From the NCBI GenBank assembly GCA_028281235.1, contig JANQKG010000050.1, positions 1-64,000 of the forward strand: a stretch of DNA of 64,000 nucleotides, given 5' to 3'. Positions within the stretch are counted from its first letter, which is position 1. Every line of letters starts with the position of its first letter. The notes beneath the pieces are model-generated. The model was not told the origin of the DNA. It worked only from the letters and a program-made list of their open reading frames with translations, and searched no databases. Made by a program: the position numbers and the translations under genes. The DNA comes from Afifellaceae bacterium. GTDB taxonomy: Bacteria; Pseudomonadota; Alphaproteobacteria; Rhizobiales; Afifellaceae. Shown here in pieces: positions 56,618-64,000 of this stretch.

Positions 56618-57367
56618 CTAGTGCTCCATGCCCGTGATGATCCTCTCCACCTCTTCAATTGAGGTCTTCTTCGGGTCGATATCGTTAGCGGCAACCGTGC
56701 CGCGACGCAGCACGACAATACGGTCAACCACCTGGAACACGTGGTGGATGTTGTGCGCGATGAAAATGCAGGAATGGCCGGAATCACGCGCGTTGCGAAC
56801 GAACTGAAGCACACCTTGAGTCTCCGCGACACCGAGATTGTTGGTTGGCTCGTCCAGGATAATTAGGTCGCTGTCGAAATGCATGGCGCGCGCGATCGCG
56901 ACGGCCTGACGTTCGCCGCCCGACAGCGAGCCGATGGGGGTCGTGGTGGGGATGTCTTTTGTGATCCCGACCTCCTTGAGGAGGTCGCTTGCGACCTGAT
57001 CCATCATGGGCTGGTCGAGCCGGTTGAAAAAGCGCGGGCCGCGCAACGGCTCGCGGCCAAGGAAGAGGTTGCGCGCAATGGAAAGCTGCGTGACCAGCGC
57101 GGAATCCTGGTAGATCGTTTCGATGCTGTAATTGATGGCGTCGGTGGTGTTTCTGATGATGGCCTTCTCGCCGTCGACGTAGATGTCGCCACTAGTGGCG
57201 GCGACCGCCCCCGACAGCACTTTGATGAGCGTCGACTTGCCGGCGCCGTTGTCGCCAAGCAGGCCGACGATCTCGCCGCGCCTGACCGTAAAGTCGACGC
57301 CGCGCAAAGCGTGCACCTTGCCGTAGGACTTTTTGATCGCCACCATGCGGATCAGGTCTTCGGCCAT
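56618..57367 (-). CDS. Sugar ABC transporter ATPase, single-domain (FrcA-like)
   Basis: A 249-residue ATPase with one ABC domain: Walker A GDNGAGKST near residue 39, Q-loop in IYQDSALVTQ, signature LSGGERQAVAIARAM, Walker B LIILDEPTNNLG and switch His in IAHNIHHV. Ribose-type importers normally use a fused double ATPase of about 500 residues; single-domain forms such as FrcA of rhizobial fructose importers are the closer analogue. The ATG at 57367 follows AGGAGG. It lies just behind the permease stop. Confidence 0.92.
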   Translation of the reverse strand: MAEDLIRMVAIKKSYGKVHALRGVDFTVRRGEIVGLLGDNGAGKSTLIKVLSGAVAATSGDIYVDGEKAIIRNTTDAINYSIETIYQDSALVTQLSIARNLFLGREPLRGPRFFNRLDQPMMDQVASDLLKEVGITKDIPTTTPIGSLSGGERQAVAIARAMHFDSDLIILDEPTNNLGVAETQGVLQFVRNARDSGHSCIFIAHNIHHVFQVVDRIVVLRRGTVAANDIDPKKTSIEEVERIITGMEH

Positions 57368-57369
57368 GT

Positions 57370-58356
57370 CTAGGTTGCCTCCTGATGCCGGCGATCGAGC
57401 CATGAGTGCAGGGCCATCATCCCAAGAATGATGGCGCCGATAAAGATATTGTAGGCCAGCCCGGGCACGCCGATCATGATAATGCCGTTGCGCATAAGGC
57501 GCAGGATGAAGACGCCGATCACCGTTCCGATGATCGTGCCACGGCCGCCCATGAGAGCGGTGCCGCCGATCACCACCATGGCAATCACTTCCAGTTCGTA
57601 ACCGGTGCCGCTGTTGGGATTTGCAGCCGACGTCCGGATGGAGCTGATGATGCCGGCCAACGCCGCAAATGTGCTGCTTAGCATGAAGAGGTAGATTTTA
57701 GTGCGGTTCACCTTGACGCCGCGGGCACGCGCCGCATCGGGGTTGCCGCCGGACGCCTGAATCCAATTGCCGGCTTTTGTTCCCGTTAAGACGTAGCCGA
57801 GCACGATTGCCGCAAGCGCGAACCAAAACAGCGACATGTAGATACGCAAGGGGCCGATCCAGAAATCGCCGACCAGGATTTCGGCGAGCGGCTCGCCGGC
57901 CGCGTTCCATGTGCGCTGCGGGAAGCCGTCGGTAATGAAAAGTGCGGTGCCGCGCACAAGAAGAAGCATGCCGAGCGTCACGAGAAAGGATGGGATTTTG
58001 AGTTGTGTGACGAGGAGCCCGCTTGAAAGGCCAATCAGCGCCGCCGTCCCGAGCGCCGCCACGAACGCCACCTCAAGCGATGCGACGCCGCTGTTGAACA
58101 GCGTCCACATGAGGACGGCGGAGAAGCCGAACACCGAACCGACGGACAGGTCGAACTCGCCCGACGTCATCAGAAGCGTCATCGCCAGAGCGATCAGTCC
58201 AAGCTCCACGGTGAACGCCAGAGTGTTGCTGATGTTCAGGATCGAGATGAAGTTCGGATTGATCGACGTGAACACGACGATCAACAGTACCAGGAGGGCG
58301 AACGGGCCTGCCTCGGGCCGGCCGATCAGCCTTAGAATGGTCCGGTTGCTTTCCAT
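57370..58356 (-). CDS. Sugar ABC transporter permease (RbsC/FrcC-like)
   Basis: A 328-residue permease with eight to ten membrane segments. The family patterns are TLLMTSGEFDLSVGSVFGFS, GLLVTQLKIPSFLVTLGMLL and YELEVIAMVVIGGTALMGGR. It forms the channel with the FrcA-like ATPase and RbsB-like binding protein. The ATG at 58356 lies 88 bases behind the binding-protein stop, with a strong stem-loop between. Confidence 0.94.
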   Translation of the reverse strand: MESNRTILRLIGRPEAGPFALLVLLIVVFTSINPNFISILNISNTLAFTVELGLIALAMTLLMTSGEFDLSVGSVFGFSAVLMWTLFNSGVASLEVAFVAALGTAALIGLSSGLLVTQLKIPSFLVTLGMLLLVRGTALFITDGFPQRTWNAAGEPLAEILVGDFWIGPLRIYMSLFWFALAAIVLGYVLTGTKAGNWIQASGGNPDAARARGVKVNRTKIYLFMLSSTFAALAGIISSIRTSAANPNSGTGYELEVIAMVVIGGTALMGGRGTIIGTVIGVFILRLMRNGIIMIGVPGLAYNIFIGAIILGMMALHSWLDRRHQEAT

Positions 58357-58396
58357 GGCCGCTACGTTGCCCCCAGAATATTGACGGAGTGTCGGT

Positions 58397-58436
58397 CATG
58401 CACGCCCGAACCGGCGCACCGGCGCGGGCGTGCATG
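58397..58436 (-). other. Intergenic stem-loop behind binding-protein gene
   Basis: A perfect 12-bp stem pairs CATGCACGCCCG (58397-58408) with CGGGCGTGCATG (58425-58436); the 16-base loop can fold further through CCGG repeats. It lies eight bases behind the binding-protein stop. Confidence 0.85.
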
Positions 58437-58444
58437 GTGAGCGC

Positions 58445-59389
58445 CTAATTGCCGCTCATGATGTCGTCATAGACCTGCGCGGTGTCGGCCTCGTAGAGGG
58501 CGCCGACGATGATGTCGAATCCCGGAGGGATGCCGCTTGCTGCTGCGCTCGCCAGAGAAAGCGCCAGGTAGCTGGTCATCTGCGGGTCCTGCCACATGGC
58601 CGCGTTGACGTAGCCGTTCAGCACCTCCTGCGTGGTGTCGAGCGAGTTGCCCCAACCGACGACGGGAATCTCGCCCGGCGCGATTCCGAGTTGATCGAAG
58701 ACGCGCTTGATGCTGCCGGTCACCAGATCGCCAAGGCCGATAATCGCCGTGACCCTGTCGCGATTGGCGTTGAGGTAGTCGGTCATGCGAGTGATGGCCT
58801 CCGCCTGATCGAGCGTCGCGTCCGTGACTTCCCACGTGACGCCAAGCGGCTCAAACACGCTGGCGATGCCTTCTTCCTCCTGAACGCCATATGTGGCGCC
58901 TGGGACTTCCACCGGCATCCAGACGAAATCGCCGGACTTCACGTGGCCGTTGTCGACCATGTACTGGGCCCATTTCTGGCCGACCACCACGAGGTCCATT
59001 CCGACATAGGCGCCGAAATCGGCGGACGGGTCGGGCGTGTTCATGTTGATGATCGGAATGCCCGCAGCATTGGCTTCCGCGACAACCTCAATCAGGCTGC
59101 CGGGATCCGGGCTGGTGGAGACGATGCCGTCCGCTCCCGCCGCAATGGCTGCTCTCACGGCTTCCTGATGAGTCGGAACGTCGCCGCTATGGAACGACGT
59201 GTTGACGTCGTTGCCGGTGTCGGTGGCCCATTGCTTGGCTCCGTCCAAGAAATACGTCCATACCGGGTCCGCAGGCGAGCCATGCGAGATCCAGTAGAAG
59301 GTCTTGCCGTTTTGAGCCTGAGCGGCCGTCACCGGCAGGATTGCGGCAAACAGCACGCCGGCGAGCAAGTACTTCAGATATCGGAACAT
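58445..59389 (-). CDS. Sugar ABC transporter substrate-binding protein (RbsB/FrcB-like)
   Basis: A 314-residue periplasmic binding protein of the ribose/galactose-type. A signal peptide spans about residues 1-25 (cleavage near AQAQ). The mature part has the two-domain pattern with ADGIVSTSPDPGSLIEVV, GIPIINMNTPDPSA and AIIGLGDLVTGSIKRVFDQL. The ATG at 59389 follows GGAGGG. It lies between the CoA-linked enzymes upstream and the permease downstream, so its ligand should be what those enzymes degrade. Confidence 0.93.
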   Translation of the reverse strand: MFRYLKYLLAGVLFAAILPVTAAQAQNGKTFYWISHGSPADPVWTYFLDGAKQWATDTGNDVNTSFHSGDVPTHQEAVRAAIAAGADGIVSTSPDPGSLIEVVAEANAAGIPIINMNTPDPSADFGAYVGMDLVVVGQKWAQYMVDNGHVKSGDFVWMPVEVPGATYGVQEEEGIASVFEPLGVTWEVTDATLDQAEAITRMTDYLNANRDRVTAIIGLGDLVTGSIKRVFDQLGIAPGEIPVVGWGNSLDTTQEVLNGYVNAAMWQDPQMTSYLALSLASAAASGIPPGFDIIVGALYEADTAQVYDDIMSGN

Positions 59390-59463
59390 AATATCCCTCC
59401 GGTTTGTTTTGTCCGCTTGGTGTCAGCACGGCCCGCTGCGGACGGCTCAGGCCGTTTGTTCTC

Positions 59464-60234
59464 TCAGCGCCGGCGGAACATGGCTTGGCGTTTCTCCTTG
59501 AAGGCCGCACGCCCTTCCGCTGCATCCTCCGTCGCAAAGCAAATGGTCTGCAAGTCGCGTTCGTATTCGATGGCCTTTTCCAGCGGCACGGTGAAGGCCG
59601 CCTTCAGATTGAGCTTCGCCGTCTCAGCGGCAATTGGCGCGCGGCTGGCGATCGTTTCAGCAATGGCCCTTGCCCGGTCCATCAGATCGGCGGCCGGCAC
59701 CACCTCGCTTATCAGATGCCAGTCTCTCGCCCGCTCAGCATCGATCGGGTCGCCGGTCATCATCATCATGGCGGCGTTGGACGCCCCGGCGGAATGGGCG
59801 AGGTAAGTCGCCATGCCGCCTCCGCCGATCCATCCAAGCTTGATCTCCGGAGCGGCGAAGCTGGCCGTGTCCGCAGCGATGCGGATGTCGCAGGACATGG
59901 CGGTCTCCAGCCCGCCGCCGAAAGCATAGCCGTTGATGGCTGCAATCGACGGCTTCAGGAGCGCGCGGATCGCATCGCAATAATCGGGCCGGTTGCGGAA
60001 CTGCCAGGGCGTGTCATAGCTGTCGAGCTCGGCGATGTCGGAGCCGGCGCAGAACGCCCGATCGCCGGCCCCCGTCAGAATCACGCAACGAACACGGTCG
60101 CTGTCGTTGCACTCTTTTGCCGCCGCGACCACCGCGTCGGCCATGGCCGGCGTGATCGCATTCAGCTTCTTGGGCCGGTTCAGCGTGATGGTCGCAACCT
60201 GGCCCTCCACATCGAAGAGAACGTCGTCGGTCAT
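59464..60234 (-). CDS. Enoyl-CoA hydratase/isomerase-family protein (crotonase)
   Basis: A 256-residue crotonase-fold enzyme. The oxyanion-hole regions are RAFCAGSDIAEL near residue 62 and GYAFGGGLETAMSCDI near residue 101. Both catalytic glutamate positions of classical enoyl-CoA hydratases appear to be kept (GLETAM and APEIKLGW), although the GLIPGxGG stretch reads GWIGGGGMATY. It acts on an acyl-CoA thioester, presumably the one made by the CoA-transferase encoded just upstream. The ATG at 60234 follows GGAG. Confidence 0.92.
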   Translation of the reverse strand: MTDDVLFDVEGQVATITLNRPKKLNAITPAMADAVVAAAKECNDSDRVRCVILTGAGDRAFCAGSDIAELDSYDTPWQFRNRPDYCDAIRALLKPSIAAINGYAFGGGLETAMSCDIRIAADTASFAAPEIKLGWIGGGGMATYLAHSAGASNAAMMMMTGDPIDAERARDWHLISEVVPAADLMDRARAIAETIASRAPIAAETAKLNLKAAFTVPLEKAIEYERDLQTICFATEDAAEGRAAFKEKRQAMFRRR

Positions 60235-60307
60235 GACAAGACTCCGCGGGGTGCAGCGGCTCGATGCCGGTCTCGTGCGGCTGATCTTAGGCTGGAAGGC
60301 GCTCGCA

Positions 60308-61507
60308 TCATGTGGCCTCCGATCGGGCGATCACGCCGCTTTCGACCAGGCGCGCGATCGTCGTCGCGTCGTAGCCGACCTCGCTCAGGATCTGCTCGGT
60401 GTGTTCGCCGGCCAGTGGTGCACCGCGCTCAACCCGTGACGGCGTTTTGGCAAATCGGATAGCGAAGCCGGGGGTTTTGACGCGACCCTCCGTTGGGTGA
60501 TCGTATTCCACGAACGTGCCGTTGTGTTGAATTTGCGGATCGTTGACCAGGTCCTCGTATCCGTAGACAGGACCGGCCCAGATGCCGGCGCTCCCAAAAG
60601 CGTCCAGCCATTCAGCCGAGGTGCGGCGCTTCAGATGATGGCGCGTCGTCGCGTAGATCTCGTCGCGTCTCTCCCAGGTGTCTTTCTCGTCATCGAGGTC
60701 CAAGAAACTGGCCTCACCGATCACGTCTCCAAGCGTCTTCAGCGAGGGGAAGGCGAGGACGATGAAGCCATCCGCTGTTTCGAACACCCCATAAGGCGAG
60801 CGAATGAAGACGTGCGCATGCGGTTCGGCGGAGCGTTGCTGCTTGATCCCGCCGACCGTGAACACGGAGAGTTCCTGCATCTGAAGCGCAGTTATGGCGT
60901 CGAGCATGTTGACCTCGACGAGCTGCCCTTCGCCGGTGCGCTCGCGGTGGAAGAGCGCCGCCAGCGCGCCTTCGAACGCGGTATATGCCGTGACGGCGTC
61001 GACGAGATATTGGCCGGCCGGCGCCGGCGGCTCATCGGCTTTGCCGGCCGACAGCATGGCGCCGGACATGCCTTGTAAGATCAAGTCTTGGCCCGGACGG
61101 TCGCGATAGGGGCCGTCTTCGCCGTAGCCGGAGATGGAGACATAGACGAGCCGCTGATTGATTGCGCTCAGCGTCGCATAGTCCACACCGAGCCGCGCGG
61201 CGACGCCGGGGCGGTAGTTCTGCAGGAAAATATCGGCGCTCTCGACCAACGTCTTTAGAACCTCGCGGCCCTCCGGCGCTTTCAAATCGACGGCCAGAGA
61301 GCGCTTGTTCCGATTGAGGGAGAGAAACGACACATTGATCTTGTTGCCCTGAGCGCCGCCTGCGGAGACGTGACGCTGCCATTCCCCGGCGACCGGCTCC
61401 ACCTTGACCACGTCGGCGCCAAGGTCTCCGAGCCGCTGCCCGGCGAACGGTCCGGCCATCGCGATCGAACAGTCGAGGACGCGGATACCCTCCAAAATCC
61501 CGGTCAC
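60308..61507 (-). CDS. Class III CoA-transferase (CaiB/BaiF family)
   Basis: A 399-residue CoA-transferase that activates a carboxylic acid as a CoA thioester. Landmarks are GIRVLDCSIAMAGPFAGQRL, DLGADVVKVEPVAGEWQR, NRNKRSLAVDLKAPEGREVL and the GQDLILQGMSGAML and TAYTAFEGALAALFHRERTG regions. The start is GTG at 61507, with AGGAG eight bases upstream. It is co-directional with the crotonase, the SDR and the sugar importer. An acid made from the imported sugar is the inferred substrate. Confidence 0.93.
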   Translation of the reverse strand: MTGILEGIRVLDCSIAMAGPFAGQRLGDLGADVVKVEPVAGEWQRHVSAGGAQGNKINVSFLSLNRNKRSLAVDLKAPEGREVLKTLVESADIFLQNYRPGVAARLGVDYATLSAINQRLVYVSISGYGEDGPYRDRPGQDLILQGMSGAMLSAGKADEPPAPAGQYLVDAVTAYTAFEGALAALFHRERTGEGQLVEVNMLDAITALQMQELSVFTVGGIKQQRSAEPHAHVFIRSPYGVFETADGFIVLAFPSLKTLGDVIGEASFLDLDDEKDTWERRDEIYATTRHHLKRRTSAEWLDAFGSAGIWAGPVYGYEDLVNDPQIQHNGTFVEYDHPTEGRVKTPGFAIRFAKTPSRVERGAPLAGEHTEQILSEVGYDATTIARLVESGVIARSEAT

Positions 61508-61535
61508 GACAAAGGCTCCTGTCTGCTCGATTGTG

Positions 61536-62288
61536 TCATGTCATCACCCAGCCGCCGTCAACGTTGAGGGTCTGCCCGGTGATGAAGCTCGCCTCATCGG
61601 ACGCCAGGAACATCAACGCGTTGGCGATATCGCGCGGATGGCCCCGACGCTTGATGGCCTGGTTCTCCAGCACGAAGCGGGAATAGCCCTCCGGATCGGG
61701 ATGAATCTTCTCCGCCTCGGTGGGGAAGGCCCCGGGCGCTATAGCGTTGACGGTGACGCCGAACTGGCCGAATTCGCGCGCCCAGGCCCGCGTGAGCCCG
61801 ATCAAGGCGCCCTTGGACTGCACATAGGGCGCCAGGTTGCTCCAGCCGCCGGAGATGGTGACGGAGGACATGTTGATGATGCGCCCCCAATTTTTCTCGC
61901 GCATATGCGGCAGGGCTTTTTGGACGCAGATAATGCCTGCATCCACGTTCACCGCTTGGACCGCCCGGTAATCCTCCAGCGTGAACTCATGGGCAGCACG
62001 GAAGGGATAAATGGCGGCATTGTTGATCACGATGTCGAAGCCGCCGATCTCCGCTGCCGCCTGGTCGAGCGTTTCGCTAAGCGCAGCAATATCGGCGAGG
62101 TCGATCTCGTGCATCGACAAGCCATCCAGGTTCTCCGCCGCTGCCTGCTCCTTGAGCATCGCCGCTTTCGCGGAATCCTTGTCGATGGCGATGATGCGAG
62201 CGCCTTCGCGCAAGAACGCAAGTGCGGTTTCCGCGCCGAGTCCCCCGGCGGTGCCGGTATGCAATATGGTCTTTCCGGCAAACCGCAT
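61536..62288 (-). CDS. Short-chain dehydrogenase/reductase (SDR)
   Basis: A 250-residue SDR. The cofactor loop is TGTAGGLG near residue 11, NNAAIYPFRA replaces NNAG, the active-site serine is in NMSSVTISGG and the YxxxK pair in PYVQSKGALIGL. The ending FITGQTLNVDGGWVMT is typical. The ATG at 62288 begins two bases behind the DUF4432 stop, so the two are co-translated. Likely oxidises a sugar lactol or hydroxyl before CoA activation. Confidence 0.91.
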   Translation of the reverse strand: MRFAGKTILHTGTAGGLGAETALAFLREGARIIAIDKDSAKAAMLKEQAAAENLDGLSMHEIDLADIAALSETLDQAAAEIGGFDIVINNAAIYPFRAAHEFTLEDYRAVQAVNVDAGIICVQKALPHMREKNWGRIINMSSVTISGGWSNLAPYVQSKGALIGLTRAWAREFGQFGVTVNAIAPGAFPTEAEKIHPDPEGYSRFVLENQAIKRRGHPRDIANALMFLASDEASFITGQTLNVDGGWVMT

Positions 62289-62290
62289 GA

Positions 62291-63472
62291 TCAGGCGCGG
62301 CCCTTGATGGGTCGGTGGTTGCCCGAAGGCGTCGGATAGTCGTCATCCGGTTGCTGCTGGATGGACGTGATGCGCGACTGTGCCGCTGCAATCTCCTCAG
62401 CGTTCGTCAGGATCCGGAAAAGGGTGTCGTAGTTCCGCTCGTCGCCATGCTCCAGCCAGGTGAGCTCCTTGCGCTCCTCGGCGGCTGCATGGCCGAGAAC
62501 ATGGTCGGTGGAGGGCTCCAAGCCGAGCGCATACTGACCGGCTTGCAGGTTCTGCCATTCATACATGCATGGGAACTGGCTCTTATGCGTGACGACCTCA
62601 AACCCGATTCCAAACTCGTCATTGACCAACGCGACGGGCACCAGGCCGTTTCCGTCAGCGGCCATTTCGTGCTGCCAGACCTGCTCATGAAACGCGTGGT
62701 GCGGCCCTTGCATGGTGCGATAGCCGACGCCCTGCTTGCGGTAATCCTCGCCGTCATGAAGCGCCCACACGACATCGGCGATTGGTGCAAGATAGCGCGA
62801 TCCTTCCGCCAGCACCGGATAGCCGACATTGATGTGATAGCAATACATGTGCGGCGTGCGATAGAAGCCGCGATTGATAACCTTGTCGCTGATCCTGATC
62901 TCGTTGGTGCCGACATCGGCCTCAATGCGCCTCACCAGTTCCAGGTGCTCGCCGAAGACGGTGCCCTGTACGACAGAGCCCTCGCACCAAAGAACGCAGC
63001 GGTCGCCGTCCCATCTTTCGCCGTAGCCGAGGAGACGCGCCGGAATCGTGCTGACCCGTCCGTGGATGGAATGGCTGACGGTCTTGCGCGGATCATAAAT
63101 GTAATGATCGGCCGGTTCGTCATACATGAACAGGATGTGGTCGAGACCGCATGTCACCATCAGGCCAGAGAAGGACCGCAGCCAGCCAAGGCCGCCTTCT
63201 CCCTCATATTCGTGCAGGCCGGGATGCCGAAATCCGGACGGTGAATGCCAGCCGATAGACATGCCGGCATATTCGCAATCGGCGATGTCCATGGCGCGGT
63301 CGACGAGGACGGTGAAGCGGAGACCCGTCCCGGTTCGGAACTCAAGCAGGCGAATTGCCCGCTCCAGCCCGTCGCCGAGCGTCATCAGCCGCACGCCGGC
63401 GAATTGCGACAAGGCGCCGGCTGACTCCGCTATAGCGGTTCTTGTCATCTCTCGACCGTAAAGCTGGACCAT
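62291..63472 (-). CDS. DUF4432-family aldose-1-epimerase-like protein
   Basis: A 393-residue protein of the galactose-mutarotase-like fold, matching DUF4432 in pattern: GVRLMTLGDGLERAIRLLEF, TVLVDRAMDIADCEYAGMSI, GLMVTCGLDHI, YCYHINVGYPVL, and the C-terminal LGLEPSTDHVLG. Members are thought to bind or isomerise sugars, with reports of roles in sugar catabolism; the precise reaction is uncertain. The ATG at 63472 follows GGAGG. It is near the start of the operon and directly upstream of the SDR. Confidence 0.9.
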   Translation of the reverse strand: MVQLYGREMTRTAIAESAGALSQFAGVRLMTLGDGLERAIRLLEFRTGTGLRFTVLVDRAMDIADCEYAGMSIGWHSPSGFRHPGLHEYEGEGGLGWLRSFSGLMVTCGLDHILFMYDEPADHYIYDPRKTVSHSIHGRVSTIPARLLGYGERWDGDRCVLWCEGSVVQGTVFGEHLELVRRIEADVGTNEIRISDKVINRGFYRTPHMYCYHINVGYPVLAEGSRYLAPIADVVWALHDGEDYRKQGVGYRTMQGPHHAFHEQVWQHEMAADGNGLVPVALVNDEFGIGFEVVTHKSQFPCMYEWQNLQAGQYALGLEPSTDHVLGHAAAEERKELTWLEHGDERNYDTLFRILTNAEEIAAAQSRITSIQQQPDDDYPTPSGNHRPIKGRA

Positions 63473-63566
63473 TCAGTTCCTCCCGTCGTTTTCTTCCGCG
63501 GCGCCTACGTCTTCGCCTGTTCCTCAGGAGCGTTGAGAAAGCATGCTGTGAAGATGCCAGTTGGCG

Positions 63567-64000
63567 TCATAGCCGGGGCGCTCCCGATGGGCAGCGCAGG
63601 TCGAACTCCGACAGCGCGACGCTGCGTTTCTCGTCTATGGAGCGATAGGCCGCTTCAACCAGCGCCATCGTCTTCACGTTGTCAGCGATCGGCAAAGCCG
63701 GCGGCTCGCCTGAACTGAGGGCGTATTGCAGCTGCTCCATGACGCCGGCAAAGGCATGGGGAAACCACATCGTTTCCCATTGCGGCGTTTCCCATCTGCC
63801 CTTTGTCGCAATGCGCGATGCATAGGTGAGCGTGGATGCTTCGCCGGTCGGCCAGCCGATCGTCCCCTTGGCAACGCCGTCGGTGCCGTCAACACGCCAG
63901 GCGATGTGCTGATCATCCTGGTAGTCGTCACCGCGCGGCCCGGACCAGACGTCCTCCACCGAGACCGCCATGACGGCGCCGGGGAACTTCAAGGTGGAGA
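63567..64000 (-). CDS. Gfo/Idh/MocA-family oxidoreductase (C-terminal part, runs off the window)
   Basis: Only the last 144 residues or so are visible; the gene continues past position 64000. The ending matches the C-terminus of Gfo/Idh/MocA sugar dehydrogenases: LQYALSSGEPPALPIADNVK, then TMALVEAAYRSIDEKRSVAL. The Rossmann domain is outside the window. It lies 94 bases upstream of the DUF4432 gene in the same direction and probably belongs to the same catabolic operon. Confidence 0.88.
   Translation of the reverse strand, partial: STLKFPGAVMAVSVEDVWSGPRGDDYQDDQHIAWRVDGTDGVAKGTIGWPTGEASTLTYASRIATKGRWETPQWETMWFPHAFAGVMEQLQYALSSGEPPALPIADNVKTMALVEAAYRSIDEKRSVALSEFDLRCPSGAPRL

Noticed and set aside
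1-64000. CRISPR arrays, tRNA genes, integrases, prophage genes
   Set aside because: No regularly spaced repeats, tRNA-like cloverleaf sequence or recombinase motif was recognised by eye; a dedicated tRNA and CRISPR scan would be needed for certainty.

Overview
The window is about 64 kb of high-GC DNA, and nearly all of it is tightly packed catabolic and transport operons with 4-bp ATGA/GTGA overlaps. A Hyphomicrobiales (Rhizobiales) chromosome or large replicon is suggested by a rhizobial-type mosaic palindrome at the left edge, frequent GTG/TTG starts, the abundance of ABC importers, and families such as FrcBCA-like importers, HyuA/HyuB, SorC and DUF4432. The species cannot be named. I saw no tRNA, rRNA, CRISPR array, integrase or intact insertion sequence.

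Layout. (1) 96-11137, minus strand: a PotABCD-like importer (96-4305), then a LacI regulator, HyuB, HyuA, an SDR and an RraA-like protein (4641-11137). Promoters of both units carry near-identical LacI-type palindromes (4346-4357 and 11161-11172). (2) 11318-19453: a creatininase homologue and a SorC regulator (minus), divergent from a sugar importer without its own ATPase, an SDR, a second creatininase homologue and an FGGY kinase (plus). (3) 19799-27304, plus: an oligopeptide-type importer, a class V aminotransferase and a FadR-type GntR regulator. (4) 27052-31065, minus: a ykoF-ykoE-ykoD-ykoC ECF importer for thiamine or its pyrimidine precursor, headed by a TPP riboswitch. (5) 31291-33504, plus: two SDRs and an HTH protein with two membrane segments. 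(6) 33569-43926: a BMP-type nucleoside importer with a divergent thymidine phosphorylase and a VOC protein; a NIPSNAP-GMC oxidoreductase-uracil-DNA-glycosylase-like operon; and a RutR-like TetR regulator. Four TTGAC-N6-GTCAA operators, in two tandem pairs, tie these together. (7) 43984-55323, minus: sulfatase, sugar importer, PHP-type protein, Gfo/Idh/MocA dehydrogenase, GntR regulator, NagB and a ROK kinase, which together look like a route for a sulfated amino sugar. (8) 55369-64000, minus: a PBP4-type peptidase, an FrcBCA/Rbs-like importer, crotonase, CoA-transferase, SDR, DUF4432 protein and a partial Gfo/Idh/MocA protein.

How it works together. Each block follows the same plan: regulator, periplasmic binding protein and permeases, then two to five cytoplasmic enzymes. 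In five of the six binding-protein importers a strong GC-rich stem-loop sits directly behind the binding-protein gene, which is expected to raise its expression over the permeases. The most informative regulatory signals are the RutR-like operator set (40244-43215), the LacI operator pair (4346, 11161), the TPP riboswitch (30969-31065) and a repeated motif around the GntR gene at 52545-53658. Functions are assigned by family recognition from sequence alone; substrates are inferences.
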